From: Mermis nigrescens
Lineage: Eukaryota > Nematoda > Enoplea > Mermithida > Mermithidae
Reading direction: 5' to 3'
NCBI GenBank assembly: GCA_036768485.1
Contig: JAVLUZ010000154.1
Location: 19,839,134-19,903,133, forward strand
Length of the DNA: 64,000 nucleotides
Shown here one piece after another: positions 1 to 8,900 of this stretch. Position 1 is the first letter of the stretch. Every line of letters begins with the position of its first letter. A program made the translations under genes and the position numbers. The notes beneath the pieces are model-generated. The model was given only the letters and a program-made list of their open reading frames with translations. It did not search any database and had not been told where the DNA came from.

Positions 1-1
1 A

Positions 2-82
2 CTTCCTAACATTCGGTCGGTTGTTCAAAAATGGTTTCGGCGACTTTTGAATTGTTCGTTAGATCGGTTTACTGTAGAGTAA
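2..82 (+). CDS. Possible 3' end of an upstream ORF (partial)
   Basis: An open frame enters from the left window edge and stops at a TAA, encoding 26 residues ending in FTVE. It lies just ahead of the Polinton virion genes and in the same direction, so it could be the tail of another element gene. The piece is too short to recognise, and a chance open frame of this length is likely enough that the call is weak. Confidence 0.2.
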   Translation, partial: LPNIRSVVQKWFRRLLNCSLDRFTVE

Positions 83-143
83 AAGGTAAGATTCTTAAAA
101 ATGCGAAAAAGATCATTTACTAGAGGGTACGTCTTTGATAGGC

Positions 144-482
144 ATGATTTTGTCGAACGAAGAGAAAAAGATGCTCGCCGATCTGTTTTGGACCAGATTT
201 ACGCGTGAAGCAAAAGGATCGTACAAAGAAATGGCTAGAAATTATAACGCGTGTAATGATTTGCGCGGGCGCAAACGCGTTTCAAACTTTTGGTACTTCG
301 CTACTCAGCTCGCGCGTAAAATGCAGCAACGTCAAATGCATGGTGATTTCATAGAAGAGTTATACGATGGCCTATTGCGAGATGAAAAATGCGATTTTTC
401 CATGCTTAACGATTGTAGTATTGTACAGCGCGAAAATTTCTTTTTGCAGATTTTTAAGGATGAGGCTAATTTTTTGCTATAA
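144..482 (+). CDS. Small Polinton-associated protein, unassigned
   Basis: This 112-residue protein starts at the ATG at 144; the open frame extends a little further upstream, but only through a TTG. I do not recognise a family. It is basic in its first half, has a W/F/Y-rich middle (SNFWYFATQLARKM) and an acidic C-terminal half. It is the first complete gene of a same-strand run leading into integrase, protease and capsid genes, so it is probably an element gene. It has no signal peptide and no membrane segment. Its length and place suggest an accessory or regulatory protein, but nothing in the sequence shows which. Confidence 0.5.
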   Translation: MILSNEEKKMLADLFWTRFTREAKGSYKEMARNYNACNDLRGRKRVSNFWYFATQLARKMQQRQMHGDFIEELYDGLLRDEKCDFSMLNDCSIVQRENFFLQIFKDEANFLL

Positions 483-535
483 ATAATGATCGCTGTTGAT
501 TAAATGTTATTTTTGCATCGTGAGCTTGGTTTGGT

Positions 536-877
536 ATGTCGCATCGTTTGCGAAATCATTTTGATGAATTAAAAGTGTTATCCAAGTGTAGCCCTTGTCA
601 GCGTAGTGCGTATTTGAATAAAGCGAATAAAGATTTAATTTACTGCATCTCGGATATTTGCTTCAACTTATTGCGAGGAAATATTCCGTTATCTTTGCAA
701 CAAAAGAGACGATTGAAACGTCATAAACGAGAAATTCGATACTTGGGCTCTAAAAAAGGGACTAATTTATTAAGAAAACGCAAAATTATTCAAAAAGGCG
801 GATTTCTACCATTAATATTAGGTCCGTTACTAAGCATCGCCGGTAGTTTACTCGCAGATATTATTACCAGACGATGA
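536..877 (+). CDS. Small basic protein with C-terminal hydrophobic tail (Polinton/adintovirus type)
   Basis: This protein has 113 residues. The N-terminal half carries a cysteine pair region (KCSPCQRSAYL). Next comes a strongly basic stretch (KRRLKRHKREIRYLGSKKG), and the end is a Gly/Pro/Leu-rich hydrophobic tail (GGFLPLILGPLLSIAG). The layout of basic middle plus GGFLP-type hydrophobic tail is what I know from a short conserved gene in animal Polintons and adintoviruses, next to the core-protein gene and sometimes compared with adenoviral core or membrane-active peptides. Its role in virions is inferred from that comparison. The stop codon overlaps the start of the next gene as ATGA, which points to coupled expression in one compact unit. 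Confidence 0.6.
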   Translation: MSHRLRNHFDELKVLSKCSPCQRSAYLNKANKDLIYCISDICFNLLRGNIPLSLQQKRRLKRHKREIRYLGSKKGTNLLRKRKIIQKGGFLPLILGPLLSIAGSLLADIITRR

Positions 878-1848
878 AGTTTGCTAATAAGATGGTATTG
901 GTTCCTCAAGATGTTTTTTTGAATCAGTCTAGTACCGAAAAATCCCCAATTCAAAAACAAATTGACGAGTTTAAAATTGAGCTTCAAAAGATTTTAGATA
1001 GTAAAGAGAGTCCCGAACAACAATTTCAATTGTACTCGCAGCTATTTAGTCGGTATTTAAACTTAGAGGCTGAAAAACGACAACCGCAGCCTTTAATTCT
1101 CAAGGAAGATGAAAAATTAGAGCCTGAGTGGTACAAATCAGTATTAAATGATCTGCCGAGAAGTAAACAAAAAAAGGCAAAATTATTAATGTCGCATATA
1201 AGACATAGTAAGTCAATTAATGTTAATGATAATGGTGAAATTGCGATCCAGGGGCAAACAATTCCCGATTCTCACATTATTGATTTAATTAACGATTTTA
1301 GTAGAGAACGAACAAATGTTGCAAAACCCCCCATTGGCGCCTCGGAATTGGCTCAGGCACTGTCGATGGAGCATATTCCCTTAGATTATATTGGCAATCC
1401 TAATAGACAAAAAATGATTAATGATATTATGGAGTATGACGAATCACTAACGGTACCGCAGCTAGAAGAGTCGAGTGGTGTTAAGCGCAAAATTGATTTA
1501 GAAGAACCAGTAGCAAAGAGGATGGGAATTGAGGAACCAATTGAACGTAAGCCAAAATCAAAAAGAAAACAACATAGATTGAAAAGTAAACAACAACAAC
1601 AGCTAACCATACCCGAATGGAAATGGCGCTTCAAGCGCAAGTTTAAAGGTTCGGTATTACCCTCAGTAAAGAGATTAAAGAAAGAAATAACGCGTAAGCG
1701 CAAACTCATTTTACCAGAAAGACATTTAGAAAAAAGATTCAAACGAGAGCAAGTACGACGTAAGCAAAAACTAGAATATTTGACAGCCGCAAGAAGTTCG
1801 GTACCAAAACGATTAAAGTACTCATCTTTGTACGCAGATGATGGGTAA
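874..1848 (+). CDS. Basic Polinton core-like protein
   Basis: This protein has 324 residues. The first 150 are mostly helical and charged, with a conserved-looking start (MVLVPQDVF from the second Met at residue 7, a plausible alternative start). A segment around residues 95-145 (KKAKLLMSHIRHSK ... GEIAIQGQTIPDSHIIDLI) matches a pattern I associate with a conserved animal Polinton/adintovirus protein. From about residue 205 onward it is very rich in Lys and Arg, with several KR clusters, as expected of a DNA-condensing virion core protein or a nuclear protein. That function is inference. It overlaps the previous gene by 4 bases and sits directly upstream of the integrase gene. Confidence 0.6.
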   Translation: MKFANKMVLVPQDVFLNQSSTEKSPIQKQIDEFKIELQKILDSKESPEQQFQLYSQLFSRYLNLEAEKRQPQPLILKEDEKLEPEWYKSVLNDLPRSKQKKAKLLMSHIRHSKSINVNDNGEIAIQGQTIPDSHIIDLINDFSRERTNVAKPPIGASELAQALSMEHIPLDYIGNPNRQKMINDIMEYDESLTVPQLEESSGVKRKIDLEEPVAKRMGIEEPIERKPKSKRKQHRLKSKQQQQLTIPEWKWRFKRKFKGSVLPSVKRLKKEITRKRKLILPERHLEKRFKREQVRRKQKLEYLTAARSSVPKRLKYSSLYADDG

Positions 1849-1904
1849 AACATAATTATATAAAAGAAGCGATGTAGCGAGAATGATTCATATTATTATC
1901 CAAA

Positions 1905-2981
1905 ATGAATAAAAAGCGGTTGTTTGAATCCATTTACAAAAACTTGGATGATCCATCATCTTTTGCCAGTGTTAAATTATTATACAATGCTGCAAGGAGG
2001 AAAGACCCCTCGGTTACGTTAGATCAAGTCAGGGAATGGCTCGCGTCGCAAGACACTTATACCTTACATAGACCAGCTTATCAAAAATTTAAGAGGAACA
2101 AAATTTACGCGTTTGATATAGATCATCAATGGGAATTGGACCTGGCTGATATGACTTCGCTCAAAGATTACAATGATAATTTTAAATTCATTCTCACGTG
2201 CATTGATGTACTAAGTAAGTACGCATGGGCGCGACCGATGAAAACCAAGTCTGGTACTAACGTAGCGAATGCGTTTAAAAGCATACTTATTGAGGGACGT
2301 AAACCATGGCGTATTCGCACTGACAAGGGAAAAGAGTTTCTCAATCAAGAATTTCAAAATATACTCAAATTGGAGCATATTGACTTTTTCACATCCCAGA
2401 ATGAAGATATAAAATGTGCTATTGTGGAGAGATTTAATCGTACGCTTAAGAATAGAATGTACCGTTATTTTACTGAAAATGCGACCTATAAGTGGATCGA
2501 CATTTTGGATAAGTTGGTTCAAAATTACAACAATACTATTCATCGATCGATTAGAATGAGACCAGTAGAAGTAAATATTAACAACGTTCAACGAGTATTA
2601 AATGCGTTGTATGGAAAATTACATCACAGAAAGAAACCTAAACTGTCAATTGGCGATTATGTTCGCATTTCCAAGTATCATCAAATATTCGACAAGAGCT
2701 ACAAACCTCAATACACTGAAGAAATTTTTAAAATTTCTCGCGTCGTTAGCCATCAAACTGAGCCCGTATATAAACTGATAGATTTAAGCGGAGAGGACAT
2801 TGTTGGTACATTTTACGAGCGAGAGCTGCAGAAAGTTCAGTATATCGAGAATCGCGCTTTTAGGATCGAAAATGTGTTAAAGAAGTGGCGATTGCGGGAC
2901 GGTCGAGTTCAATTGTTGGTAAAGTGGTTTGGATATCCAGAAAAGTTTAATGAGTGGATTTATGAATCCGATTTAGAATGA
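1905..2981 (+). CDS. Polinton/Maverick integrase with C-terminal chromodomain
   Basis: This 358-residue DDE integrase of the retrovirus-like rve family would insert the element's DNA into the host chromosome. The catalytic triad is intact: D79 (WELDLADM), D140 (RTDKGKEF) and E175 (AIVERFNRT), with 34 residues between the last two. Residues about 318-358 form a chromodomain, seen as FRIENVLKKW, then LLVKWFGYP and NEWIYESDLE. This fusion is typical of Polinton integrases and may guide insertion to marked chromatin. The nearest family member I can name is the C. elegans transposon-derived protein F54H12.3. The stop overlaps the protease start as ATGA. The gene has no frame breaks, so it may have been active recently. 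Confidence 0.93.
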   Translation: MNKKRLFESIYKNLDDPSSFASVKLLYNAARRKDPSVTLDQVREWLASQDTYTLHRPAYQKFKRNKIYAFDIDHQWELDLADMTSLKDYNDNFKFILTCIDVLSKYAWARPMKTKSGTNVANAFKSILIEGRKPWRIRTDKGKEFLNQEFQNILKLEHIDFFTSQNEDIKCAIVERFNRTLKNRMYRYFTENATYKWIDILDKLVQNYNNTIHRSIRMRPVEVNINNVQRVLNALYGKLHHRKKPKLSIGDYVRISKYHQIFDKSYKPQYTEEIFKISRVVSHQTEPVYKLIDLSGEDIVGTFYERELQKVQYIENRAFRIENVLKKWRLRDGRVQLLVKWFGYPEKFNEWIYESDLE

Positions 2982-3487
2982 ATGGTGCTGAAATTGCAAA
3001 CATCGTCAAAAAGGACGCATTATTGAAACAAATATTTCTTGGCGTTTTTGCGAGTGATCAATTACCTCGACAAATTCCTTTTCGACCAGCGGCGCTTATT
3101 GCAAATACGGACCCTATTGGTCAAGCCGGAGAACACTGGGTCGCTTTTTGTTTTGATTCAATGGGCAACGTTAATTATTTTGATTCATTTGGTCTTTTGC
3201 CATATATAGATTCGTTTCTTCAATTTATGCGCAGAAATAGCAGTACGCAGTATTTTAACAGAACGCGCTATCAGAGTTCATTTAGCGCATCGTGCGGTCT
3301 ATACTGTATATTTTTCTTGTTTCATTGTTGCAGAAATATAAAAATGAGTACAATTTTCGGATCAAATCTGTTACATAATGATAGTATTGTATGCGAGTTT
3401 ATGCGTAATACTTATAACGTTTGTCCGAGTACGTGTCGCTCCGATTCACAAATTTGTGTACCTTACTGGAAATTGAAAATTATATAA
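2978..3487 (+). CDS. Adenain-type cysteine protease (Polinton maturation protease)
   Basis: This 169-residue protein has the catalytic layout of the adenovirus/Polinton protease (C5/Ulp1 clan): H53 in GEHWVAF, D69 in YFDSFG, Q99 in YQSS and the nucleophile C106 in ASCGLYC. In the family it cleaves capsid and core precursor proteins during virion maturation, which fits its place next to capsid genes. The reading frame is complete, and the start overlaps the integrase stop by 4 bases. Its length is close to the usual 170-210 residues. The C-terminus is rich in Cys and ends in a basic-aromatic tail (PYWKLKII). Confidence 0.88.
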   Translation: MNGAEIANIVKKDALLKQIFLGVFASDQLPRQIPFRPAALIANTDPIGQAGEHWVAFCFDSMGNVNYFDSFGLLPYIDSFLQFMRRNSSTQYFNRTRYQSSFSASCGLYCIFFLFHCCRNIKMSTIFGSNLLHNDSIVCEFMRNTYNVCPSTCRSDSQICVPYWKLKII

Positions 3488-3538
3488 GGCGCTTACATAA
3501 TTATTCTTATCATTATAGTAAAATATTTGTCTACGGTC

Positions 3539-4340
3539 ATGCAGGATTCTACTCAGTTTTATGTCACCTTGCCTAGCAACACTGAAAAAGATGGCACTGC
3601 TTCGAGTTTTAGAGTGAAATTGCCTCACAGAATTAGATTGGATGGCGATTGGGAAGTTGCGTTAGTGGAACTTATTTATCCTTTTTCGTGGTACACAATA
3701 AAAAAGGGTGGAAATTATATTATGTTACAGATAGAATCAGGACAATTGAAAAAATTTGAAAAATTAATTTCCCTGCTGGAAATTATGAAACTATCGAGAG
3801 TCTTGTTAATGTAATTAATATGGCTGTTCAAGATAGTCTAAAACAAATACAAAATAAAATTGACAACAACAGCGTTCTACGGATAGAATATAATGCTTTG
3901 GTGAATCAGATCATTTTTTTCTTGACCCCACTATCATTAAAGGTGTATATGCGAATAAACAACTATCTCGAATTTTAGGGTTTAATCAAACGATATACAG
4001 ATTCACATCGGACAGCGAACCAATTAGGGTATTCAGTACAAATGCGCCGGATATAGGAAAACATAATTTTGACACCATGTACGTTTATAGTAATATTGTA
4101 GAAAATCAGATTGTTGGGAACATTGTGGCGCCTTTATTGCGCATCGTTGAGGTACAAGGTAAATTCGGAAATATAATAAATAAGGTTTTTGACAATCCTC
4201 ATTACTTACCAGTTTTGTTAAAAGATATAGCATGGATCGAAATTAATATAAAGACTGATCTCGACGAATTTGTTTCATTTGAGTTTGGCAAAACGATTGT
4301 GAAGCTTCATTTTTGTAAACGCTCTCCTTATTTCCAATAA
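3539..4340 (+). pseudogene. Polinton penton-like minor capsid gene, two frame breaks
   Basis: This gene spans about 800 bases in three frames. The first part (ATG at 3539) has the N-terminal signature of the Polinton penton homologue: FYVTLPSN, then a long strand-rich stretch with LDGDWEVALVELIYPFSW. Around 3750-3765, inside A runs, homology moves to the frame starting at positions equal to 1 modulo 3. Around 3913-3920, in a run of seven T, it moves again to the frame equal to 0, which stays open to the stop at 4340. Both shifts have the sense of one missing base, and both fall in homopolymers. Two explanations fit: real decay, or sequencing errors in homopolymers. The neighbouring integrase, protease and major capsid genes are intact. 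Confidence 0.75.
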
Positions 4341-4343
4341 AAA

Positions 4344-4814
4344 ATGCACGTCATTTATGTGCCCGACAGTGCCGATGATTGGCTGGAATATTATAAAAAC
4401 ACATTATCCGAAAATCCTCAATACCAATTAGGCGGCGCGATCAAAGGTTTCAAAGCGTATGCCCCTTATCACAGGGGGAAGGGCTTGGCAGCTTTTTTAA
4501 AAGCTTATATAGATTAGCTCTGCTGCTATTCAAAACTATCGGGAAGCACGCGTTAGTTAGTGGATCCAAAATTGCCGCCGACGTAGCCACGGGTCGCAAA
4601 TTCAAAGAAAGCGCCATTGAGCATGGAAGATCTGGTGCGGCTCAAGCGTTGCGCAGATACGGCCGACCGCATTCATCAATCCGGAAAGGGTATTGGCGTA
4701 CGTAAAAAGCAGTCAAAAGTTAAAGTGCTTAAAAAGAGAAAGCGCGGCTCAAAAACATCATTCGTGAGAAATAAACGCCCTAAATTGGTTGGTTTGGATG
4801 TTTTTGCCAATTAA
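4344..4814 (+). pseudogene. Polinton pVI-like membrane-active minor capsid gene, broken
   Basis: An ATG at 4344 opens a 57-codon frame ending in a TAG at 4515-4517. It carries the usual Gly-rich motif (YQLGGAIKGF, then YHRGKGL). After about 4487 the similarity continues in the frame starting at 2 modulo 3, with a helical, Ala/Leu/Gly-rich part that stops at 4705. Before that stop it passes to the frame starting at 0 modulo 3, where a very basic tail (VKVLKKRKRG ... NKRPK) ends at 4814. The pattern of a Gly-rich N-terminus, an amphipathic middle and a basic tail resembles the adenovirus pVI-like minor capsid protein of Polintons. The identification is by pattern and by position just before the major capsid gene, so it is moderate. 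At least two indels break it. Confidence 0.6.
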
Positions 4815-4816
4815 TT

Positions 4817-6136
4817 ATGAGTAAACTATTAGACGCCAGCTCTATTCCTAGCAGTAAAAGCGAATTAGACCTTTTTACTGTACCAACAACGCAAGTGGCG
4901 ATTCGAAGATCATTTTGGTCCGAAGTTCAGTTGCAAAATCCGTGTACCAATGATGGACCATATGAATTTAGAATGCCTCCCGACATGTATATGATAGACC
5001 TGTCTAAAAATTACATCTATTTTGTTATTCGTATTACAAAACCCGATGGTAGCGGTTGCAAATTAACCAAAACGCAAGGAGCTTTAGGCGGCGATGTTGT
5101 ACTACCTATAAATTTGATTGGAAAAACCTTTTTTAAACAAATTAAAATTTTTCTAAATGGAAAGCTAATTTCCGACAGTGGCGACAAGTACGCCTATCGT
5201 TCGTTCTTGGAAACTGAGTTAAATTTTGGAAGAGATGCGAAGAAAAGCCAGTTACAAGCAGCAATGTATTACTCTGATTATGACGATGAACAAATGGGGG
5301 AAAAACATGGCTATTACAAAAGAATGGATATTTTCAAAGATAGCGCGTGGATTGAATTGATGGCGCCCGTGCATGCTGATTTAATGCTTCAAGAAAGATT
5401 TTTGATAAATCAATGCGAACTACGTCTCAAGTTATACAGAAACAATGATAAATTTTGTTTAATTGACAATGCTCAGAATCCGACCATAGACTATAAAATA
5501 GAGGTCAAACAAATGTGTTTTTATGTCAAAAAGGTAGAAGTAACCGAGGGAATCTCGCTCGCCCTCGAATCAATGCTGCAACATACTACTTTAAAGTACC
5601 CAATCAGACGCACGCAAATTACTACACTGCACGTAACAGAGAACCGAAGATCGACGCCTTTGAATTCGTTATTCAGCGGACCCTTACCGAGGCGTTTAGT
5701 CGTTGGTATGGTGAATGCCGAGGCGGCGAGGGGGTCCTACGGTCTATCCCTGTTTCATTTCCAAGATTTTGGAATTTCTGAGATTAAAATTGTCAGTGGC
5801 GCGACTAGCGTACCGTCTACTCCATACAGGCTAAATTTTGATGAAAACCAATTTCTTCGCTCCTACGTACAATTGTTCGATGGTTTAGGTATCGCTCAGG
5901 ATGATAAAGGAAACATGATTAGTGTTGGAAAATTTAAAAATGGCAGTACCTTTTTTGTCTTCGAACTCAGTGCTGACGGAACCGACACCAATACGTGGGA
6001 ATTGATGCGAGAGGGAACGACTAGTTTAGAAATGCAGTTTGGAAAAGCCTTACCAGTTGGGGGCATTGAATGTATAATTTATGCCGAGTTCGATTCCCTT
6101 CTTATGGTCAGACCATACCCGTCAGGTGTATTTTGA
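4817..6136 (+). CDS. Polinton major capsid protein (double jelly-roll, F54H12.2-like)
   Basis: This protein has 439 residues and one uninterrupted frame. It starts MSKLLDASSIPSSKSELDLF and continues with a barrel-like strand pattern (IYFVIRITKPDG ... LIGKTFFKQIKIFLNGKLI), which is characteristic of the Polinton hexon-like major capsid protein. The C. elegans protein F54H12.2 belongs to the same family. In the family it forms the icosahedral shell, with the penton at the vertices. The start is the ATG at 4817, three bases after the stop of the broken pVI-like gene. Length and both ends look complete. It is the last recognisable virion gene; the next several hundred bases are non-coding and carry a MITE. 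Confidence 0.9.
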   Translation: MSKLLDASSIPSSKSELDLFTVPTTQVAIRRSFWSEVQLQNPCTNDGPYEFRMPPDMYMIDLSKNYIYFVIRITKPDGSGCKLTKTQGALGGDVVLPINLIGKTFFKQIKIFLNGKLISDSGDKYAYRSFLETELNFGRDAKKSQLQAAMYYSDYDDEQMGEKHGYYKRMDIFKDSAWIELMAPVHADLMLQERFLINQCELRLKLYRNNDKFCLIDNAQNPTIDYKIEVKQMCFYVKKVEVTEGISLALESMLQHTTLKYPIRRTQITTLHVTENRRSTPLNSLFSGPLPRRLVVGMVNAEAARGSYGLSLFHFQDFGISEIKIVSGATSVPSTPYRLNFDENQFLRSYVQLFDGLGIAQDDKGNMISVGKFKNGSTFFVFELSADGTDTNTWELMREGTTSLEMQFGKALPVGGIECIIYAEFDSLLMVRPYPSGVF

Positions 6137-6415
6137 CTACACTGTGTAAAGTCGAAAATTAACTCAAATTGATGTGAAAAAATATGCGCAGGTACCTAAT
6201 GTTAAGTACTTATGCCTGGGCAGCTATCACGTGACTGATGACGTAAAAAAGCATTATTAGCCGAGTTATTTTGGTTAGCGTATCATAGTATCGTCGGAGC
6301 CAGAGTCGTGAGGTCAATTGTGCCGTACTGCTCTTAATTTTTTAACCATGCGCATTGAATTTAATTTGGGGGACAATTTGTATTGCCTGGTGTCAAAGTG
6401 GAAGGGGGTCGCCAC
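6137..6415. other. Non-coding spacer after the capsid gene
   Basis: No gene is seen. It is AT-rich, and its right edge is the 8-bp target duplication GTCGCCAC of the following hAT-like MITE. Confidence 0.5.
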
Positions 6416-6684
6416 CATAGGTGGGCAGCACCAAAATTCTGGGGGGTGAAAAAATTTCTGGGGGGGGTGAAAAAATTTTTAAAGGTCAAAAATGGCCTTA
6501 AAAATGGTGGTATGGCGAGAAAAACACCATTTTTCGACGTTTCTCATCAAGCTCTATCCAATGGCATCAAAAAATTGCTAAAAAAGCAAAAAAAAATTTT
6601 CTGGGGGGAAGGGGTATTTTGATTTCTGGGGGTATTTCAACTTCTGGGGGGTACACACCCCCCAACCCCCCACGCCCATGTGTG
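6416..6684 (+). mobile_element. hAT-like MITE, family 1, copy 1
   Basis: Flanked by a perfect 8-bp target duplication GTCGCCAC (6408-6415 and 6685-6692). Its ends are CATAGGTGGGC and GCCCATGTGTG, an imperfect 11-bp inverted repeat. The interior has the family marks: G-run block, a ggcctTAAAAATGGTGGTAT-like core, TTTCTCATCAAGC, and a second G-run/C-run block near the right end. There is no transposase. The ORFs across it are chance. Confidence 0.88.
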
Positions 6685-6758
6685 GTCGCCACTATAGCAT
6701 TTCGGCTTTGTCAAGTTTTGACAATTCGCCGTTATACCCTACGACCCATGGAATTAAT

Positions 6759-7019
6759 ATGGTGGAGGATCAATACGTGAAGCTCGTCAAGGCAACAAAA
6801 CGAATCATTGATGGTTTACTGCTCGGTAAAGCGATGGAAGACGTAGATTTATTAAACAACACTTTTGCATCGATCGGAATTGATGCGGTATCGAACAACA
6901 GATTATTGATTATTAAGAATGATAAAAAGAAGCAACAGGTTAAATTGACACCAGCGCAGTTTCGAAATTGGCAGAAGAAGGAGGAAATTGTGCTGGCAAT
7001 CGAAAAAGATGAAAAGTAG
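6759..7019 (+). CDS. Unassigned small protein, downstream of Polinton capsid gene
   Basis: An 86-residue protein starts at the ATG at 6759. The frame stays open upstream to the MITE insertion at 6684; without the MITE it would continue into 6383-6415, so the insertion may have cut an older ORF or 5' exon. It has a helical first half (VKLVKATKRIIDGLLLGKAM) and ends with KLTPAQFRNWQKKEEIVLAIEKDEK. I do not recognise it. Composition is like the element genes to the left. It could be the last gene of the Polinton, or an exon of the split gene suggested by the cassettes that follow. Confidence 0.4.
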   Translation: MVEDQYVKLVKATKRIIDGLLLGKAMEDVDLLNNTFASIGIDAVSNNRLLIIKNDKKKQQVKLTPAQFRNWQKKEEIVLAIEKDEK

Positions 7020-7070
7020 ATTTTTATATACTTAAAAATTGTTTATTTTTATACATTTTATTATTGATTT

Positions 7071-7420
7071 AGATGATGTTGATGGTCAGCCGTTAGAGAA
7101 AAAACTTAATTTTCAGCCAGAGGATAAAGAATCGCATGGTAATGCAAATTTTAATGTTGTTAAAGAATCATTTCATTTTTTATAAATTTTTTTCAATAAC
7201 GTAGATGATGACGATGGTCAACCGTTAGAAAAAGAATTGAGCCTGAGGATAAAGAAACGCTTAGTAATGCAAATTCTTTTATTGTTAAAGGATTATTCCA
7301 GTTTTTTATAAATTTTTTTCCATTAATAACGTAGATGATGTTGCTGGTAAACTGTTGGAGAAAAAAAATTAATTCTCAGCCAGAGGATGAAGAAACGCTT
7401 GGTAATGCAAATTTGTTTCT
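7071..7420 (+). repeat. Three tandem copies of an exon-like cassette
   Basis: Three diverged units begin near 7071, 7206 and 7333, about 130 bases apart. Each starts after a splice-acceptor-like TTTAG or ACGTAG with ATGATG(T/A), carries GATGGTCA(G/A)CCGTTAGA, and ends near a donor-like GGTAATG (TAGTAATG in copy 2). Copy 1 from acceptor to donor is 66 bases and would encode DDVDGQPLEKKLNFQPEDKES. Copies 2 and 3 have indels. They may be duplicated exons of a small gene or a decayed protein repeat. Confidence 0.55.
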
Positions 7421-7449
7421 CTCTTTCTAATATGCGATTCTTATGACGT

Positions 7450-7662
7450 ATGAATTTAGACGCTTATTCAATTATTGATTCGGGATTCGCAACTCAACAG
7501 GAAGAAGACGTATTGAATGATGAGCAGGAGTTGCATCTGTATCCCTCGCAACCTTTTATATACGACAGGAGTTTTGATATATATCCGCCCGATTCATTAT
7601 TTCATGTGTATCATCCGCAAGATGATCATAATTATGCTGCGTTAGTACGTGTGCGCATGTGA
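7450..7662 (+). CDS. Unassigned acidic, tyrosine-rich small ORF
   Basis: This 70-residue ORF begins with ATG at 7450 and is rich in Asp, Glu, Tyr and His (QEEDVLNDEQELHLYPSQP ... DDHNYAALV). No family is recognised. It follows the exon-like cassettes and a pyrimidine-rich stretch, so it may be the last exon of the same locus, in which case the true start would differ. It could also be a stand-alone element gene or chance. Confidence 0.3.
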   Translation: MNLDAYSIIDSGFATQQEEDVLNDEQELHLYPSQPFIYDRSFDIYPPDSLFHVYHPQDDHNYAALVRVRM

Positions 7663-7879
7663 TCAGTAGTCAGAGCATGGTACAGTAGTGTATTATTGTG
7701 TGGCTTTTTTATTATATAATATTTTATTAAAAATAAATATAACAACAAAGCATATATTAATCAATCGCAAATATGTACAAAGTATGATCACTTCTCTTTG
7801 CCCCCATTTTCGGTAAAAGACCCAGATGATTTAATTTTTATCCTAATTGGAGGTCGCGCATATAATTAGTGGTAAGCAT

Positions 7880-8255
7880 CACGTGTACATAATTTTAGCG
7901 CACTGTGACCGTAAAATTGATTTCTCCAATAATCCATGGGCCAGGAAGCTTAGTAGTCATTAAACGTGTATGTACATAATTTTAGCACAATGTAACAAAA
8001 TTAGTTTATCCCATAATCTCGATCCAGGGGCCGATTTATGAACCCCCTAATTTGGGGGCAAGAAGGGGGCATATAGCTAAGTGGTCTTTAAACGTGTATG
8101 TACATAATTTTAGTGCAATGTGACCTAAAAATTGATTTATCCAATAATCCGGGGGCCAGGAAGCTTAGTAGTGTATGTACATAATTTTAGCACAATGTAA
8201 ATCTCGGTTCGGGTGCTATAAAGCTTAGCGGTGTATGTACATAATTTTATCGGGG
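7880..8255 (+). repeat. Degenerate tandem repeat with motif GTGTATGTACATAATTTTAG
   Basis: The motif occurs five times, near 7883, 7967, 8095, 8174 and 8231, in units of about 60-130 bases. Most units also share AAGCTTAG(T/C)(A/G)G and a segment like GTGACC-AAAATTGATTTNTCCAATAATC. No coding potential is seen. It resembles a decayed minisatellite. Confidence 0.75.
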
Positions 8256-8390
8256 TGCCGTAACTTGACTCCGGGGGTATAATGACGTCAGCTTGCAATC
8301 GTAATATGTCATAATTTCGTATCTAGTGCATGTGCACTTAGCAAGCATCCTTCATCATTGTACCCCCAGAGGGCCATGTGTTACTACTCC

Positions 8391-8900
8391 CGCTGAAAAT
8401 AAAGGAAATGGAAAATTTTCCATTTTCCATTTTCCATTTCTGGGTTTTACCCTTTTCCATTTTCGGCGATTTTCCATCTGCAACGAAATCGTTGAAGTCG
8501 AAGTGGATGACTGTTTTTTCGGATCTAGAAGGTCAATCTCTACAAAAAGAGGAGAATTTTGAGTAAAAAGACGATGTAATGAAGAACTTCCCGTTAGACA
8601 GTTTATTTTTCCATTTTTGTTGAATTTTTCCATTTTTAGTTGCGCTTTTGAAATTTCCTCAAAAATAAGGAAATTTGGTGAGAAACGACATGATTTTGAC
8701 ATCTAGGACCGAAAATTTCGAGAATATATCATTTTCCGTTGAAAATAAAGGAAATGGAAAATTTCCCATTTCCGTCTTTTACCCACTTTTCCGTTTTCCA
8801 TTTTCCATTTTCCGGCTTTTACCAATTTTTCCATTTCCATTTTTGTTTCCGGCTTTTACCCATTTTCCATTTTCCATTCCCATTTCCAGATTTTACCTTT
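8391..8900. repeat. TTTTCCA-type low-complexity tract with two related blocks
   Basis: Repeated TTTTCCATTTTCC runs dominate. Two blocks (from about 8391 and 8739) start almost identically with GTTGAAAATAAAGGAAATGG, which points to a local duplication. The ORFs here are products of the low complexity. Confidence 0.7.

Noticed and set aside
1..6136. A complete Polinton
   Set aside because: No DNA polymerase B, packaging ATPase or terminal inverted repeat is present in the window; only the virion/integrase side is visible.
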